Shown piece by piece: positions 13,101-28,000 of a DNA stretch of 64,000 nt (position 1 is its first letter; each line of letters opens with the position of its first letter). The DNA comes from Atherinomorus stipes (taxonomy: Eukaryota > Chordata > Actinopteri > Atheriniformes > Atherinidae), in contig JALJCO010000089.1 in assembly GCA_023101725.1 (NCBI GenBank), positions 62,001 to 126,000 of the forward strand, read 5' to 3'. Both the position numbers and the translations under genes were made by a program. The notes below the pieces were generated by a model, which saw nothing but the letters and a program-made list of their open reading frames with translations, did not search any database and was not told the DNA's origin.

Positions 13101-16054
13101 CATTGGGATCGTTTCCAGATCAGGCAGAGACAGAGGCACTGCTGGTAATGGGAACAGCGAACACTGTTACAACCAGGGATGATGATCTTTTATGCTGGAA
13201 TCTCTGAATCACATAGATAAAGCCCCTACGTGGCAAAATGACAGAGACTGCTGTGAATTTAAGATATTAATGTGCGACATGCGGGTCAGGTTTGACAGGA
13301 AGAGCCGCGGTTCGCGCGTCTCGGTTCGGGCGGATGCGAGTAAGGATACAACTACTTTTTAACTTTTGACAGACAGATAAATGCAGAATAGGTAGATATT
13401 TCCTGCATTATGAACGTCTGACAGACCAGAGATTCACATTTTCGTCCAGTCTCGTCTCGTCAATGAAAATTTACACACGTCCCGTCATATTTTAGTCATC
13501 AAAGAGACACGTATAGCTCGTCATCGTGTCGTCATCGTCATGAAAAAAAGGGGCGTCAACGAAATGATTTCGTCATCGTCATCATTAACGAAAACAACAC
13601 TGCCTCAAATGCACACAAATGCATCTGCACAGGGGAAAAAACTAAAAACCAATGAACATAATGCATAAACACAACAATATGTGATTTGGAACAGCCAAAA
13701 AAAAAAAAAAGAAGCCCCAAAAAAGACCAACTGTGAAAATAAAGCCATAAAGACAACTCATGCCATCGTATGATCATGGAGCTACTCAGTAACTGGATGG
13801 GGAAGGGAGGGACAAAAGGTTTCTGTTCATCATCCTCTGGCTCTTTAGCACTAAAAGCTCTAAACTTAAAAAGGTGCAGAGTGTAGCTGCAGCATGAGGG
13901 GCGATTTTGTCCGGAGACCACTGCTTTGTGATTCAGGCCACATTTTCAATGATTCAGCCTGATAAATTCTCGCTCCTTTCAACACAACACGACCTTCTCC
14001 AGTTCAACATCCTTGTAAATTATTCAGACGCTGAGGTCTGCTCAAAGTTTTAACACGGCAGAACAAGGTAAAACAAACTAAACACAAATAATGAGACGTG
14101 CACGTGTTCACATGGGCATACACGCACTCTGATAGAAGCACATTTTGTTTGTCACTGAGGATGTTGGTGCTGTTGCGTCTCCGCCTTGTGACCAGTGAAA
14201 TATTCATCCCTGCTCCTGATCAAGTATCAGCCAGCTAGTTTGGCTCACCCTCTCGCTCCTTATCTGGCCTCTCGGCCTCTCGTGGCTCAAATCTTGCTTC
14301 CTTTCTCCTTCATCAAGCTTTCAAACTAAATCAATAAAGTAAATCAGAAAAATGCTAACAGCTGAACTAATAGAGCTATCAAAGCCAAATATGCTAAATT
14401 ACACAGATGGCTCCCTGCGATAGCCGAGTACAGCTGTAAGAGGTAGAGGGTATTAAGTTCACAGACCGTGATATTCCCCTTTCTTCTCTCCTCACTAGAC
14501 TCCAGCAATGATTCCAGTCAGCAGGGACGAGCTCACCGGACCAAATCCAGGTCCAAAAAGAGATTAGTGCAGACTACAGAGAGTATAGCGGGGGGGTTGT
14601 CTGCCTCTCATATGAAATATTAATCACTCAACAGTTAAATACGAGCCAACATTCCTCTCTGGATAAGATAGCCAGTTCAACAGTAGGAAGACAAAACAAT
14701 AGATGGAAAATGTTTACTGGTTTACTTCAACCCTCTTATTCACTATAATATCATAACAAAATCAGGCAATCCTTTTCCCAGTTTCACCTCATGCTTATCT
14801 GACCCACTATTTGCTTAAGATAGTCTTCCTAGAGTTTTGACAATTCTTTCAAAAGAGCAGATTCCCCCAATTGTTAAAGTATTTCTGTAACCAGCTGTTC
14901 ATAGACTGTGTTCAACTCGCCGTTCCCAAAAGCCAGACTTGGTTGTTGCTCAGATACTTTCTGCTGCCATCTCTGGCTATGTCAGCATTAGGGGTGGGTA
15001 TCACTGGGTACCTCACAATACCATATTACAATATTTTGCCTACTATAATGATAATATCACCATATGGTGATTCTGCAATGATCAAAATATTGCAATAAAC
15101 TTAATTGACGATACACAATATGTGTCACTGAAGACATTCTGAAATTATTGACCAAAGTGAATCCATTTGAAATGAATTACAAAGTACTGTCAATTTCACA
15201 TAAGTGACAGCATTTGACCCTTCGCCAGCCCCACCCCAGAACTGCCGCTGACCAATCATACGTTAGCAACTGTAACTAAGGAAAAGACTTTCTGGCAAAC
15301 TTCACCTCCATAGACGGGGCATAGACAGGATTCTCAAGTCTGATGACAGATATCCAGAACGTTTGGGTGATATTGTATTTTTTGCCTTTTCAAAACCCAA
15401 AAAACACAAGCGGAGAGACGTGGAATATGGACTAAACGGTGTGGAATATGGATAAACGGCGTGGAATATGGATATAAATGGCATGGAATAGGTAAGATTG
15501 ATTAAACAGCGTGGATGTCCTCACTCGCAGCTGCATGAGGCTGAACACAGAGTTGGACAAACTGTTTATTCCGAGGTAAGACGCTAACGGCACCTAGCAC
15601 AGTAGCTAGCTACAAGACAGCAATGGTAGTTAGCTACAAGACAGCGGTATAATAAGTAAAAGCTACTGTTTTAACATGGAGTAAGGTAGCTGTGTGTCAC
15701 TAGACGCTAAACAGATACACCAGATAAACACTAGTAAGTCACGTTGGTTGCCAATCTGTTGGAGACAATCAGAAACAAATATAACACGGTCCTCTCTGCC
15801 AGTTTCTCAGTCCAGTATCTGCTACCCTGATCAGATCCAGTATCTGCTATCCCGATCAAATTAAATGTATTGATCAAACCCACGATGGAACTAGGGATGG
15901 GCGATATGGACTAAAAAAAAATATACGATAATTTTCTATATATACGGGAAATATAAAAAAAAAAAAAATAAAAAAATATTTATAAAAATTTCAAATAACC
16001 AAAAAAACAAAAAAAAAAAAATAAAAAGACCAAAAAAATAAACAAAAAAAAAAA

Positions 16055-16088
<34 letters not shown>

Positions 16089-19000
16089 AAAAACCAAACA
16101 AAAAAAATATAATTATTTAAAAAAATGTGGGAACAACATCCTGGTCAAGGGGGAAACATCCAGCAACAGGCTAAAACACGTCAGATACCTGAAACTTTCT
16201 GGAGTCATACATGACAGTTAGCTCAAAATAAAACAATCTGTTAACTTACTCTGAAATGCAAGAACGTTATTGTTTCTTTATACGTTTGTTCTGGACATAA
16301 ATCATCAATACGTGGAGTTTCTGAGTCTTTCTGTATGAACGCTGAGCCTTCGCTACGATTTTAACATCCTCTTCATCAACATTACTCCGTCGACAAATAA
16401 ATCCTGCAGTCCTCTCTGTCTAGCCCCCTCTGATATTTCCCAACTATTACTCCAAAAATTTAACACAATTTCCTTCAGAATATCTTCACTGAAATCACTG
16501 AGCAATCCATGTTGATGTACGCAGAAATTAGCTAAAAACGGAAAGTTTGCCAGACTTAGCAACTGTAACCATGGGGGGCGGGACTTAGCAAAGGGTCAAT
16601 TCATATGAAATTACTAAAACAGTAAAACAAAGTGCACAGTGGCTCTTTTTAAAGGAGTAGATGAAAAATTAACACTTAAGTCAGTGCATTACAACAGGGC
16701 TCCAGACTGCGAACAAATGGTCGCACTTTGCAACTAAAGTGTGAGACAGTGCAAGGAGATTTTTCATCTACTCACGCATGTGCGACCAATACATTCTCCG
16801 GGTTTTGCTATTATTCTATATCTAGTCTAATGATAGTTTTAGTTGCTGACAGACTTCCTGGTCAGTAAAAGGTGCAGACCGGTTCCGTACAGTGCAGAAT
16901 CTGGACCTAAACGCGCCGGTTTTAGTCAATAGTTTACTTCACTCCTAGGTTGCTATACGCCAGAAGTCAGAAGCGTCTTGTTACGCCGTCTATTTTTGAT
17001 GGAGCACATTTCCAGAAAGCATCAAGCTCGCAGCAAAAAGATGGAAAATCAGACACGGAAGCAGGTAAATGTCCAAATTACCCCCCCCCACGCAGATTTA
17101 CGACCTGAACTACTCCACTACTTCCTGAACTTAGTAGTGGTCCTTTATTTCCTGTCTTTCATTTCTTGACAAACTGATTAATTCAGGTGTGTCTGGCCAT
17201 TGTCATTGTGGTTACTGAGGTCAGACATACCTGGATTAATCACTTTTTCTTTTACATAGTAGGGTTGTGCACATTTTTCATCATCACATCATTGATTTCT
17301 TTTTTTTTGGTCTCGAGTTGAATGATTTTAATAGGGAAAATAAATAAGTAGAAAGAGGGGAATTTTTCTTGTCCTTTTTCTCTTTTTGCTGATCTGAAAA
17401 CTGATCCGATCTGTGACTCAAAAACCAGAAACTGATCTAAACTGTGAGCTCATTGATCCGTTGCACCACTGCCTTACAACATGCCGGGGACACAAAATGA
17501 GCTGATAAAACTAGTACCACACAACTAAAACATGACACTCTGAGTAAACACAGTGCCAGATGAAACATAAAATGTGCCCTGACCTGTGAACATTATAGTT
17601 TCTGCATTTATTGTTCAGGTATTTAACAGTAAATGTGAATATTTGCTTTGCAGGTTGATTTTGGTGTGCCCCCCTAAAGTTTCTGCTTGCGCTCCTAAAC
17701 ACTTAAGTTCGGGGCCCCTGTGCTCCTGGTGAAAAAAGTCTGGAGCCCTGCAACACAATCTCAAACAACTGGGTGGCCTATGAAAACCTGGCCACACATT
17801 TTAACATGTACTTCCCACTGTGTGTAAAGTTTAACCTAAACCTGCTACAGACTGCACGTAAATACCGGTGCTAAAGCTGAAACTTTTCTACATGCTGGAC
17901 CGTTGCAAATAGAACAAAATCTCGCAAGATTTCGTTAGTCAAAGAAAAAAAAAATTATGATTGAAACAGCGTTTTCTAAAATCAATGATATCAAAACAAA
18001 AAAAAAATTGTGATATTTCAGTATATCGATATTTTGTCACACCCTTAGTTTACATCCTGATAATTGCTAAGACCACAATCTGCAGTGGACATGGCCACTT
18101 TGTTAAATAGCAATGTGAATATAAATGTCTCCTGCTGGGCCACAAAAAAATACTGCCTACAGAAATCGCAAAGCCATGTCTACAACTGCAGTTATTGACC
18201 ATTTCTTATAAATACACCACTATAAGGTAGAAAACACACCACTTTAAGATGGGTAGGCTGGGCAGTAAGACCTATATTAACAGATCTAGGTGCGGTCAAG
18301 TGGACCTGTGGATGACTGTTTCTGGGTCTTTGCAAACAGAAATTATTTAAGTTGATTATTAATTAGCAGATAGGACGATAAGCTAAGTGTTTAATTCATC
18401 AACTGTCAAAACGCATCGACGTGGTGTGACTGTGTCTCTCTCCGTTTCATCAGATGACCTAAAACATGTTAATTCTAACTATAAACAGGAACTCTGCATT
18501 AAAGTTTGTGTAATATTTTGCCAAACTCAACCTGTGAGCTGATCTTGCAACTTTTCCCTTAACCACATACCAAGTCCAGACTTTGGGCCGCCATACTGTG
18601 TGCTAATGTCTGCGGATTTGGTCAATGGAAAACAGCTCCCTGATGATGCATTTGAGGTGCAGCCTTATGATTTTGAAGCCAGAAAAAGATTAGCCAGAGG
18701 GGAAAAGGCAGTGACTAAGAGCAAAACTGACTTTTTTTTTAAGCAACAAAAAACTGCGGCAATGTAAAGTGTAAAAAAAAAGAAAGAGACAACAATAAAA
18801 CACAAAAGTCTGTTGACATCCTGAGTGCATACTGTAGCTCTGCTACACAGGAAGGACGACTTCCAGGAAAATGAAGAATATGGGATGCTGCCACATTTTT
18901 TTCCCTCAAATACCCATTTGAAAATCTCACATTGCATCAGACTTGGCTCAATGACAAAACATGAATGACATAACTTAAAAATGTGTCATGAAATACTTCC

Positions 19001-22000
19001 TTAATGTCAGTACCGACACAGAGCATTGATACTGCAGCACAAATAGTTTCATGCATTCATTACTCCTCTGCAGAAACAGAGTTCCTCAATAAATGTAAAA
19101 CCAGTCCAACAAGGGTATCACACAAAAACAATTCAAGGACAAAAACAAACCACAACATGAAATCCAAAACACGTGTTTCTGGTAGATGTAAAATTCATGT
19201 CCAACTACATTTTTATGGTCAAACTACTTCCTTAGAAAACAAGTTACTGTAATATACTATAAGCAAGGTCATAAAATATGTTTTATTGCTGTTTGTGACA
19301 TGTAGTGTTGTTGGCCAGCAGCTGTACTGCAATGTTGGAGGCCAAATGCCCACACTGTGGGTTTCTTGGGAAATCAATGGAAGCCCTTAAACTACCTCCC
19401 CTATAAATAGCATGTAATAACCCTTTTCTTAATTGCCAGCTGGTGTTATCCATCTTCTTTACCCTGCACTCACATCATATAAACATCGTCCAGAGTCTTA
19501 TTAGTCTGTTCTAATAATGCAAGCCCTACTAAAGGTGGTAACCACCAAAAACAATATCTACAGGGCTTTTAATAATTTGTCGGTTTATCCAACTATGAGT
19601 GATTTGATCAAAGATTAAAGAAAATGTTTGTCAGAGATTGTTTGGTCATTAATGTTGTATTAACCACTAGGGATGGGCAATATGGATGAAAAAATGCATC
19701 CCAATAATTTCTGGTTTTTATCACGGTAACGATAAATGACGATAAAAAATACCATTTGTATAATAAATCTATCACTACATTCCATCTTGAGAGCCCTAAA
19801 AAAATACCAGAAGCCGATAAACTACATCAATCAAGTTCAAGTAGTACACCTGTACTGCAAAACTGTAGTGACACCAAACAAGCTGAAATATGAGAACAAA
19901 TTTGACATTCATTCAAATGGTGCAAACGGCAAAACTAACTATATAAATGACTATAAATACAACCTGATAAATTGAATTTATCATTTTTATCCTGAGATGA
20001 CAAATTATTACCATAGGGAATTTTTTTGACAATATATCCCACACAATAACTTATCACCCATCCCTATTAGCCACAGGAAGCTACTACCATATCTGACATA
20101 AAATGAATCCATTATGCATGGATAAACACATTTTATGGTTACTTCTGTTATATACGCAAATAAAATTTTCTAGCCTCTGGGCAGTCCAACGTAATTTTTT
20201 TCTTAATTAATAATAAAGTCTCCAAGATTTTTAAGTCATATATGCAAATAAATAAAACGCAAACAAAAAGTTCACTTTGTGTAAAAAAGAAATTAGTAAA
20301 ACCCATTGTTTCAGACATGAAACCATCATCCTGCCAAAGACAACCCTAGTTATAGTAAAGTCATAGTAAAGGGAAGCATGACTGCAGTGCATCCTAACAT
20401 CAGTGTGCCGCTTTTCTCACAAATTAGCAGTGTCTTCAAAGTCAAAATATTTAAAGTCATATGCCACCACTGGGTGAAATTTAGCCTCCCCCCGCAGTCC
20501 CCTGAGTTGGACAAGAGGGCAGAAGCGTTTTCTAACCGACCCAGTCATTCTCTGAATCTGGCAGCACTGATTTTAGCTTAGCTTAGCTTAGCGTAGTTGC
20601 TGAAATCTGGTGGATCCAACTAGCACCACTTGGCAAGGGGGAACTAACCACCCTGATTTTTTCCAATTGCGTTTTGTGACCCGCACATTCTGATCAGGTA
20701 CAAACGAGAAGCCGATTTCACATCAAAGGACTGACTAGGCAGCATTCAGTAGGGGAACTATGCCACGGAAGAAAAGGCCAATCACAGGCGAAGCACCGCG
20801 GATAGTAGCAAAGGCAGCACGCATGCGCAGCATCCGGTGGCGCATACGTGTTGCCTTTGCTACTATCCGCGGTGCTTCCCTGTGATTGGCCTGTACTTCC
20901 ACTAGGGTTGCACGGTATACCGGTACCAGTATAGTACCGCAATACTAACGCGTTTAAAACGGTACTATACCAGCATTTAAAAAGAAACGGTACTTCAAAA
21001 AGGAAAAAAAAAACGCAGCTAAATTGGTAAATTGGAGCCTGTCTCTTTAAGAGCAGCGAGGCCAGCAGTGGGTGTGACGTAGTTAATGATGCGGCTCTCA
21101 GTGAAGCACCTTCACTGAGGAGGAGGAGGAGACGTCAGGTAGCGGACAGGCTGATTCATGGCGAGTGGACGTTGCCGCGGATTAGCCTACCTGAAGTTTG
21201 AAGTGTTGCCTCCGTTAGCAAGACGGACTTTGTAGCATCACTTTCACTGCGGTGCTTCAGCGTCCAACGGCTCGCCTTCATCATCAGCTTTGAATCCGTA
21301 ATACTTCCAAACTGTACTTTGAGCCCTACTTTATCAACACGGGCTTTTCCAAAGCCGCCACCTTTTCTTTTTTCCTCTAAAGGAAAACTACGCGGACTTA
21401 AGCCCCGTTTCCACCAGCGGGTCTGGGTCGGGTCGGGCCGGATCGGTCCACGTTTTTTTGCGTCTCCACAGATAAAAACTGGGACGGGTACCCTTATATC
21501 CGACCCGACCCGGCCTACTTTTTTGGTACCCTTCGATAGGGGTACTGATCTAACCGATCCGGACCAAAGAGGTGGAGCTAATACACAGCAATCAGCTGAT
21601 TCATTGAAAAATCCGTCACTTCCTGCGCGTGACCCCGCGTAAAAACAAAGCAGGGGTGACTCCTTTCTGTTTCTGTCACGTGTGGTGCGGCGTTTTGGTT
21701 AAACGGCGTTACATGGCGATGATGTCACACAATCACATAGCAGCGCTGTCCAGCTAATTCTCCACCTCCAGAATAAGGGTACAGGTTGCTGTGGGGACAC
21801 AGCGTGAAATCAACACATCCGTACCCAAACCCACCCGATCCGGCCTGGCCCGGCCCGACCTGACCCAGACCCGCGGGTGGAAACGGGGCTTTAGTGACTT
21901 CAGTCAGGAACAACTGGTGCTGATGTTGTTCAGTTATGTCAAAGTAAAAAGCACAAAACCTTCCAGCCCAGAAACCTACAGAAGCCTCCATACCACACAG

Positions 22001-25000
22001 AAACGGTTAATAAATACATTTTTAATTTTCTTCAAGGTTATTACAGCCTTAAAATGTTTAAATAAGTTTAAAAATGGTGACAGAGATGAACTGACTGATA
22101 TGTTCAATTATTATATTTATAATTATTAATACAACTTGACTGATGTTGAAGTCAGTCACACAAACATGATTTTATAGACATTACCTCATACCTATTTAAT
22201 GTTTCATATCATAAACTATTGAGACACAACTTTAAATAAATAAATTAACATTTTGAAACACATTTAAAAAATATTCGAAAAGCCTTACAATATGTAGTTT
22301 AGATAGTTTTACTATTTATTTGTCTAATTATGTCCATATAATGTTTCATGTATAGAATGATTTTGATTCTAATTTGGCATTGCTTTATATTACTGGTTCT
22401 CTGTGTTTTAAATTGAAGATTTTACCTCTTTATTTGATTATTTTAAAATAAAGACTTCAAGAGCAATAACACAAATAAAAGAAATATTGAGTTTGGTTTA
22501 CCTTTTTAAAAAAAAGTATCGAAAAGTACCGAAAAGTATCGAAATACAAAATGGTATCGGTATCGAAACAGAAATTTGGTATCGTGACAACCCTAACTTC
22601 CACGGCATATAGTTCCCCAATCACAAGTTGATAAGTTCACTCTTGCCAAGTGGTGCCGGTTGGATTCGCCAGATTACAGCAACTACGCTAAGCTAAGCTA
22701 AAGCCAGTGCTGCTAGATTCAGAGAATGACTGGGTTGGCTAGAAAACGCTTCTGCGCACTTGTTCAACTCAGGGGACTGCGGGGGGAGGCTCAGTTTCAC
22801 CCAGGGGTAGCATATGCCTTTAATAACTTGGCATCTGTGGGGCCAAGCCCACCAAGAGTTAAATTTTAAGATAATTGTTGCCGTTCATGTTTATTTTTCA
22901 GTTTGTCTTCTTACAGGTGCTCCTGATGATTGTCTGCTTTGTTTTCTTACAGAGGCCATGAGATATTTTCTGCTTCTTTACAGGTGTAGCAACTGGTTCC
23001 CTGGTTTTTTGGTTGAACACTTGTTGCTTTCCATCTTTTGAATCTTTTCTCTCCTTCTTTCTTCATTCCCCCTGTCAGGTCAAAGAAATTTGTGTAGCAC
23101 AACACGACAGCCAGATCATCATTTTGCTGCCATAACAGGACGAAACCAAAAGAAAAAAGAAAACACTTTACAATAACTTGGCATTTCTGAAGCTAAAATA
23201 GCCAATATTTCCTTATTGTTCCAATCCAAATGTAAGGTTAAATATCATTAGGTCATCCATTGTAGGTATAACATTCACATGCCAACCTTGCAAAGTGACA
23301 ATTTATTCAAAATAATAATAATAATAAAAACAACAAAGAAAAACACCACTTTTTCAAGCGTTCCCATTTCCAAAAGTCAACAGTCAAAGTTAAACTCCTA
23401 ATTGGACTTTTTAAGTCACATATCCTCTTTTCCCCTAAACCTGTTAAAAAAATGGCAAAAAAAAAAAAAAAAAAAGCCACAGCCGGGGGGGGGGTGTTAC
23501 CTGAATTACTGTCTGGCCTACATTCATAAACTCCTTCAAAACCACCTCAACAAACACAGCAACACAAAGGCAACCTGTCAGAGTTAAGCGAGTTCGTTTT
23601 GGTGGTCAGCAACTGAGAGCTGGAGAATATTTATGACCCATTAGACGGAACGAAAAGGTTAGCCTGGAGGGGCCAGCAGTCAAGGACCCTGGTTACACAG
23701 TAACAATGCCAAAGTCTGGAGGGGCTCAGGCCAAATGTCGCTCTCTCTACCCACAAAAAAACACTCCAAAACACAACCTACGAGGCATTTCGTATACGAG
23801 GACTTCACAGCGCCACGCTGATTAGACACCCACAGCATGGCACTCAGTCATGACTCATGCAATAATAGCCTTCCCACCAGCAGTGAGTGGTGACACTGGG
23901 AATAGTGGAGTTCAATGCAGTGGTGCATCATCGTGCAATTACTGCGCACAGAAAGAGATGGAGGCATGGCCCATTTCCCACCATGCAATGGGCTCTAAAC
24001 ATCCAATGATGCAGAAAGAACTATTTAGGTTTCTACTGCAGTCAGATACAATCCTCTGAGCCTGATCTCAGCTAACACAGAGCAGTTTAATTCCTGTAGA
24101 ATCATCTCATCTACTCATAAAACATCTGGATTATGTAATCATGTGACGTCCTCACGTCAGGTTACACTTACAGGTTCCCACATACCAGCTAGACTAGATG
24201 CTTAATCTCCTGGGTTGTGAACCGCTTCCACAAGAAGGCAGAGATAATCTTTTCTTCTCCTGAGCTCATTTTCCTTAAGTTTGTCTATTAACTGCTTTAT
24301 TTTACCCACATCATGCAACTGCTCAAAAATGATGGACATTGATATACAGGGTGTCCATAAATTCTCTTTATAATTTCAGAAATTTATGACAAAAGCAATT
24401 GATAAGATGTCTTAACCAGATTTGTTTTATTGTAATCAGTGTTTGTCAATTTGTTTGTTTGTTTTACCTCTTTGAATACATCTCTGTATATGGGAACCAT
24501 TAGTTGGTGAAAGCACATCAAGACGGAACTCCATTTCTTACCATGTGTGCCGTAGCACAGCCACATCAATTGTGGCAAAGGCATCAGAAATCTTTTGTTT
24601 CAAGTCAGTATCCCGCATCTTTGTTCAACACATGACATTTTTAACATAGTCCCACAGAAAGAACAGAAAAAAATATCTCATTAAACCATTATACACTTTG
24701 TGCCTTTTCTTGAAGAGCAGCCATTTCTTAGGGTTTCATTTAACAGCACCTCTTTCACCAAGGACACCCGAAGCACACAACATCAATGTGATTACACACT
24801 TTGATAAACACTGATTACAACAGAACAATTGTGGTTAAGATATCTTATCAACTGCCTTTGTAATCATTTTTAAAGAGACTTTGGAGACCGTGCACATCAC
24901 GTGGTGCTGTCACACAAATATGCTTATATTGAACAAAAGCAAAACCAAAAACTTCACAAATAAGAACTTTTGCAGCATTTCTTTTAGTTACTTTTTTGTG

Positions 25001-28000
25001 AAAAAAAAAAATCTTATAGACAAACTTAAAGTGCATATAATTAATCTTGGTTGTACTTTTGCCATTTTTCCAAGGAGAAATGTCAAAACATAGCGTTCCA
25101 TTTTTCTTGCTTTTGGCTATTTGTTCAACAAAACAGATATGCTTTTTTTTCTCTTTTTTTTTTTTTTGCTCCGTTACTGAATCTTTTTTTTTGTCTAAGA
25201 ATGATAAGAAAATAATCATCCCGTTCCAAACGGAAACAAAAAGTGGGATGGAAACAAATAATGAAGACTGCATTAATATGAGGAAGAAGAGGAGGAGGAG
25301 GGAAAGTACCTAAAGACCTGTATTTAAGCCCCTTTGCAAACTCCTTGTTAATGCGATGTAGCTGAGCCTGACCTTTGACCTCCCAGTGAAAGCAAGAGAC
25401 ACTTTCTCGCTCCATGATCAACCATGTTCGATGGCAGCCCCCTCAGAGAAACGACATGCATCAAGTACCTGAAATCATCTATTATTACTCACATTATAAT
25501 ATTTGGGTCAAGAGTCACATGGTATCCTTTAAAAAGCTGCAAGCTAATCAGTGTAATTAATCACTATTTAATGCCATTATTAATCAATCATAAAGATCCT
25601 TCAATATTGTCACTTTCCATAAAAGACTATGTCTGAACCATATTAGGAGATCGGTGAAACTTATGCACGGAACAAAAAGTTATACAACATCCGTGTGTTG
25701 CTTCTGTACGTGTTGCAGAGGAGACGTGCCTCAGTGGGACCGTATGCAGAGGAGCAGTCATTAATTTCCTCAAAACAAACTGATTAAGTCACTTTTGTCA
25801 GACTTTTTTGTTTATAGAAAAAAAAAAAAAAGCTTAAGTGAAAGAGAAAATGCATCAAGTATGTTTCACCACCTGCAGGATGACAAGCAGCTTTTTCCAC
25901 TAATGTAAAAAGATGAATGACATCAGCGTTTACCTAATCATGAGGTCACACACAAACAGCTGTGTATTTTCACTAAATACTTATTTTTACTAGGGATGCA
26001 CTATACTGGAATTTTGGCCAATATGCCAATATTTTAAAACGTTTGTGGCCGATAACCGATATCGATACCAATATTAAAGCTGAAAAAAATAAGCAGTCAT
26101 TGCAAATACAGTAGTTTTTTTATCTGTTACCGACACTTTGAAAAATAGGGGTGGGAAAAAATATAGATACACTGAAATATCGCAATATTTTCATGTACCG
26201 ATATCAAATCAATATTTAAAAACATGGTATCAATCTATTTTACTTACAAAATCTCGTGAGATGTCATCATTCTGTTCTAAAATCTCACGATATGTCATGA
26301 ATTCTCCCGAGATTTGGTAACAGAGCGATGAAATATTGCAAGATTTCGTTAGTAAAATCAAGCGATACCGCGTTTTTAAATGTCAATATGATATTAGCAT
26401 ATGAAAATATCGCAAAATGTTGGTGAATTCTCGCAAAACTTCCTAAGGGAATGATGAAATATCGTGAGATTTCATTAGTAAAATAGACCGATACTGCGTT
26501 TTTAAATGCCAATATGATATCAGCATATAAAAACAGAGATATTTTAGTCTTTCGATATTTTTTCCCACCCCTAGTCTTTACAAGTTTTAAAGTCTGTAAA
26601 AGAGAAGTTTTTGAAGAAGAAAAAGAAGCTTTTTTGTTTGTTTTTTAGACTTAAGAAACAGCGGGCTGATCGGTTAAATATCGGTGGGGTGGCCGATGTC
26701 CGATACTCAGTTTTAAGGCTGATATAGGCCGATACTAATAGAGGGCTGATTATATCATGCATCCCTAAATTTTAACCCTTACCCGAGTCATTTTTTGGAT
26801 GACTGCTTTTTACTTTACTTACATAATATTTTGAAGCAACACTGCTCTTACTTGAGTACAATTTTTGGCTACTCGACCCACCTCTGGTGTAACAGGACCT
26901 TACTCTGTCTGGCTCTAAGCCAGAGTCCCATCGATACCTGAACCCGTCTGTATGTAACACAGACAAACACACATTTGTGTCAACTCACCCCCAGAGACCA
27001 CTTTACTGATCCCCTTCCACATCACGGCAACAGATGCGTCTTCCACCAAATGCTCTGAAACTGAAGCTTCTAACAGCTCTTATTACACAAAAAAGGCCCT
27101 CTTGACTAGTTTAACATGTCACGCACGCTTCAGTGCATCAGCGCTGGCCAGAGGAGGAAGACTCATTGCAGACTTCGAGGTCATTGAAGTGTAAGAAGCT
27201 GTAGATCTCAGGGAATATTACAGACACGCGTCCTCTGTAAGGTCGAAGCAGAGCAACCGACCTGATGTGTTGACACCTATAACAGAATCTGTATCTGTGT
27301 AAGCACACCTACAATGAGTATAAATAAGCCCCAACAGTGCAAACTATTCCTGAGTGATGCTGATGATGAAGCAGAGCGATGCAGCTACCGAGCGTGCATA
27401 CCAATCGCCCTACTGAAACCTTATTCACACTGTGGAGTAAATGAGGTAATGCTCATTTGCCATTCTGACACCAGCACTATTACCGTGACATCACCACACA
27501 GGACGGCACAGGATTGGCCGGCTGTCGGGCAAGTCAGCTTCCACCCAAACCAATCAGGCTGGCACGAGGATCAGATGACGAGCCCAAAAAGCCAGAAGAC
27601 ATCACTCCTCTTCCAGTCATTTCCTGTCAGCGGTGATGTGAACGCTACTGAGGGCAAAGCGTAGCCATGTGCAAAAACACACACGCCATCGAAGGGCATG
27701 ACGCAGGCTGTGTGTTACAGATAACACACATTTCAGCTGTATTATATTAACCTACGAAGGACAGCAGATATTACATTCCCTACCTGCCTCGATTGACCGT
27801 GTATTTTTTATTCCAAGAGGACAAACCTGCCGAGCAGCATGCTGATGAGACTCTTACTCATCTGTGACATGCGATACAAACATTTACCCACACTGCTTTT
27901 AATCTCCATCCCCATCTGAGTTAAATATAAAAAACCTGCCACTGTTATACACTGCAATGAATAAACTCGACTTTTAGAGGAGACCGTTAGATGAATGCTT

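Larger units (their letters stand above)
20455..22819. mobile_element. Outer foldback element flanked by TTAA
   Basis: Long inverted arms: 20455-20640 pairs with 22625-22819, sharing CTGGGTGAAA, CCTCCCCCCGCAGTCCCCTG, CAGTCATTCTCTGAATCT, TTAGCTTAGCTTAGCGTAG and CACCACTTGGCAAG. The arms abut TTAA on both sides (20451-20454 and 22820-22823), the target of piggyBac and Kolobok elements. The superfamily is not settled. A later hAT insertion at 20903-22595 separates the arms. Confidence 0.8.

Noticed and set aside
15302..15484. Possible minisatellite-encoded peptide
   Set aside because: The repeated PYSTP-like residues simply reflect the ~20-bp tandem repeat; no other coding evidence.
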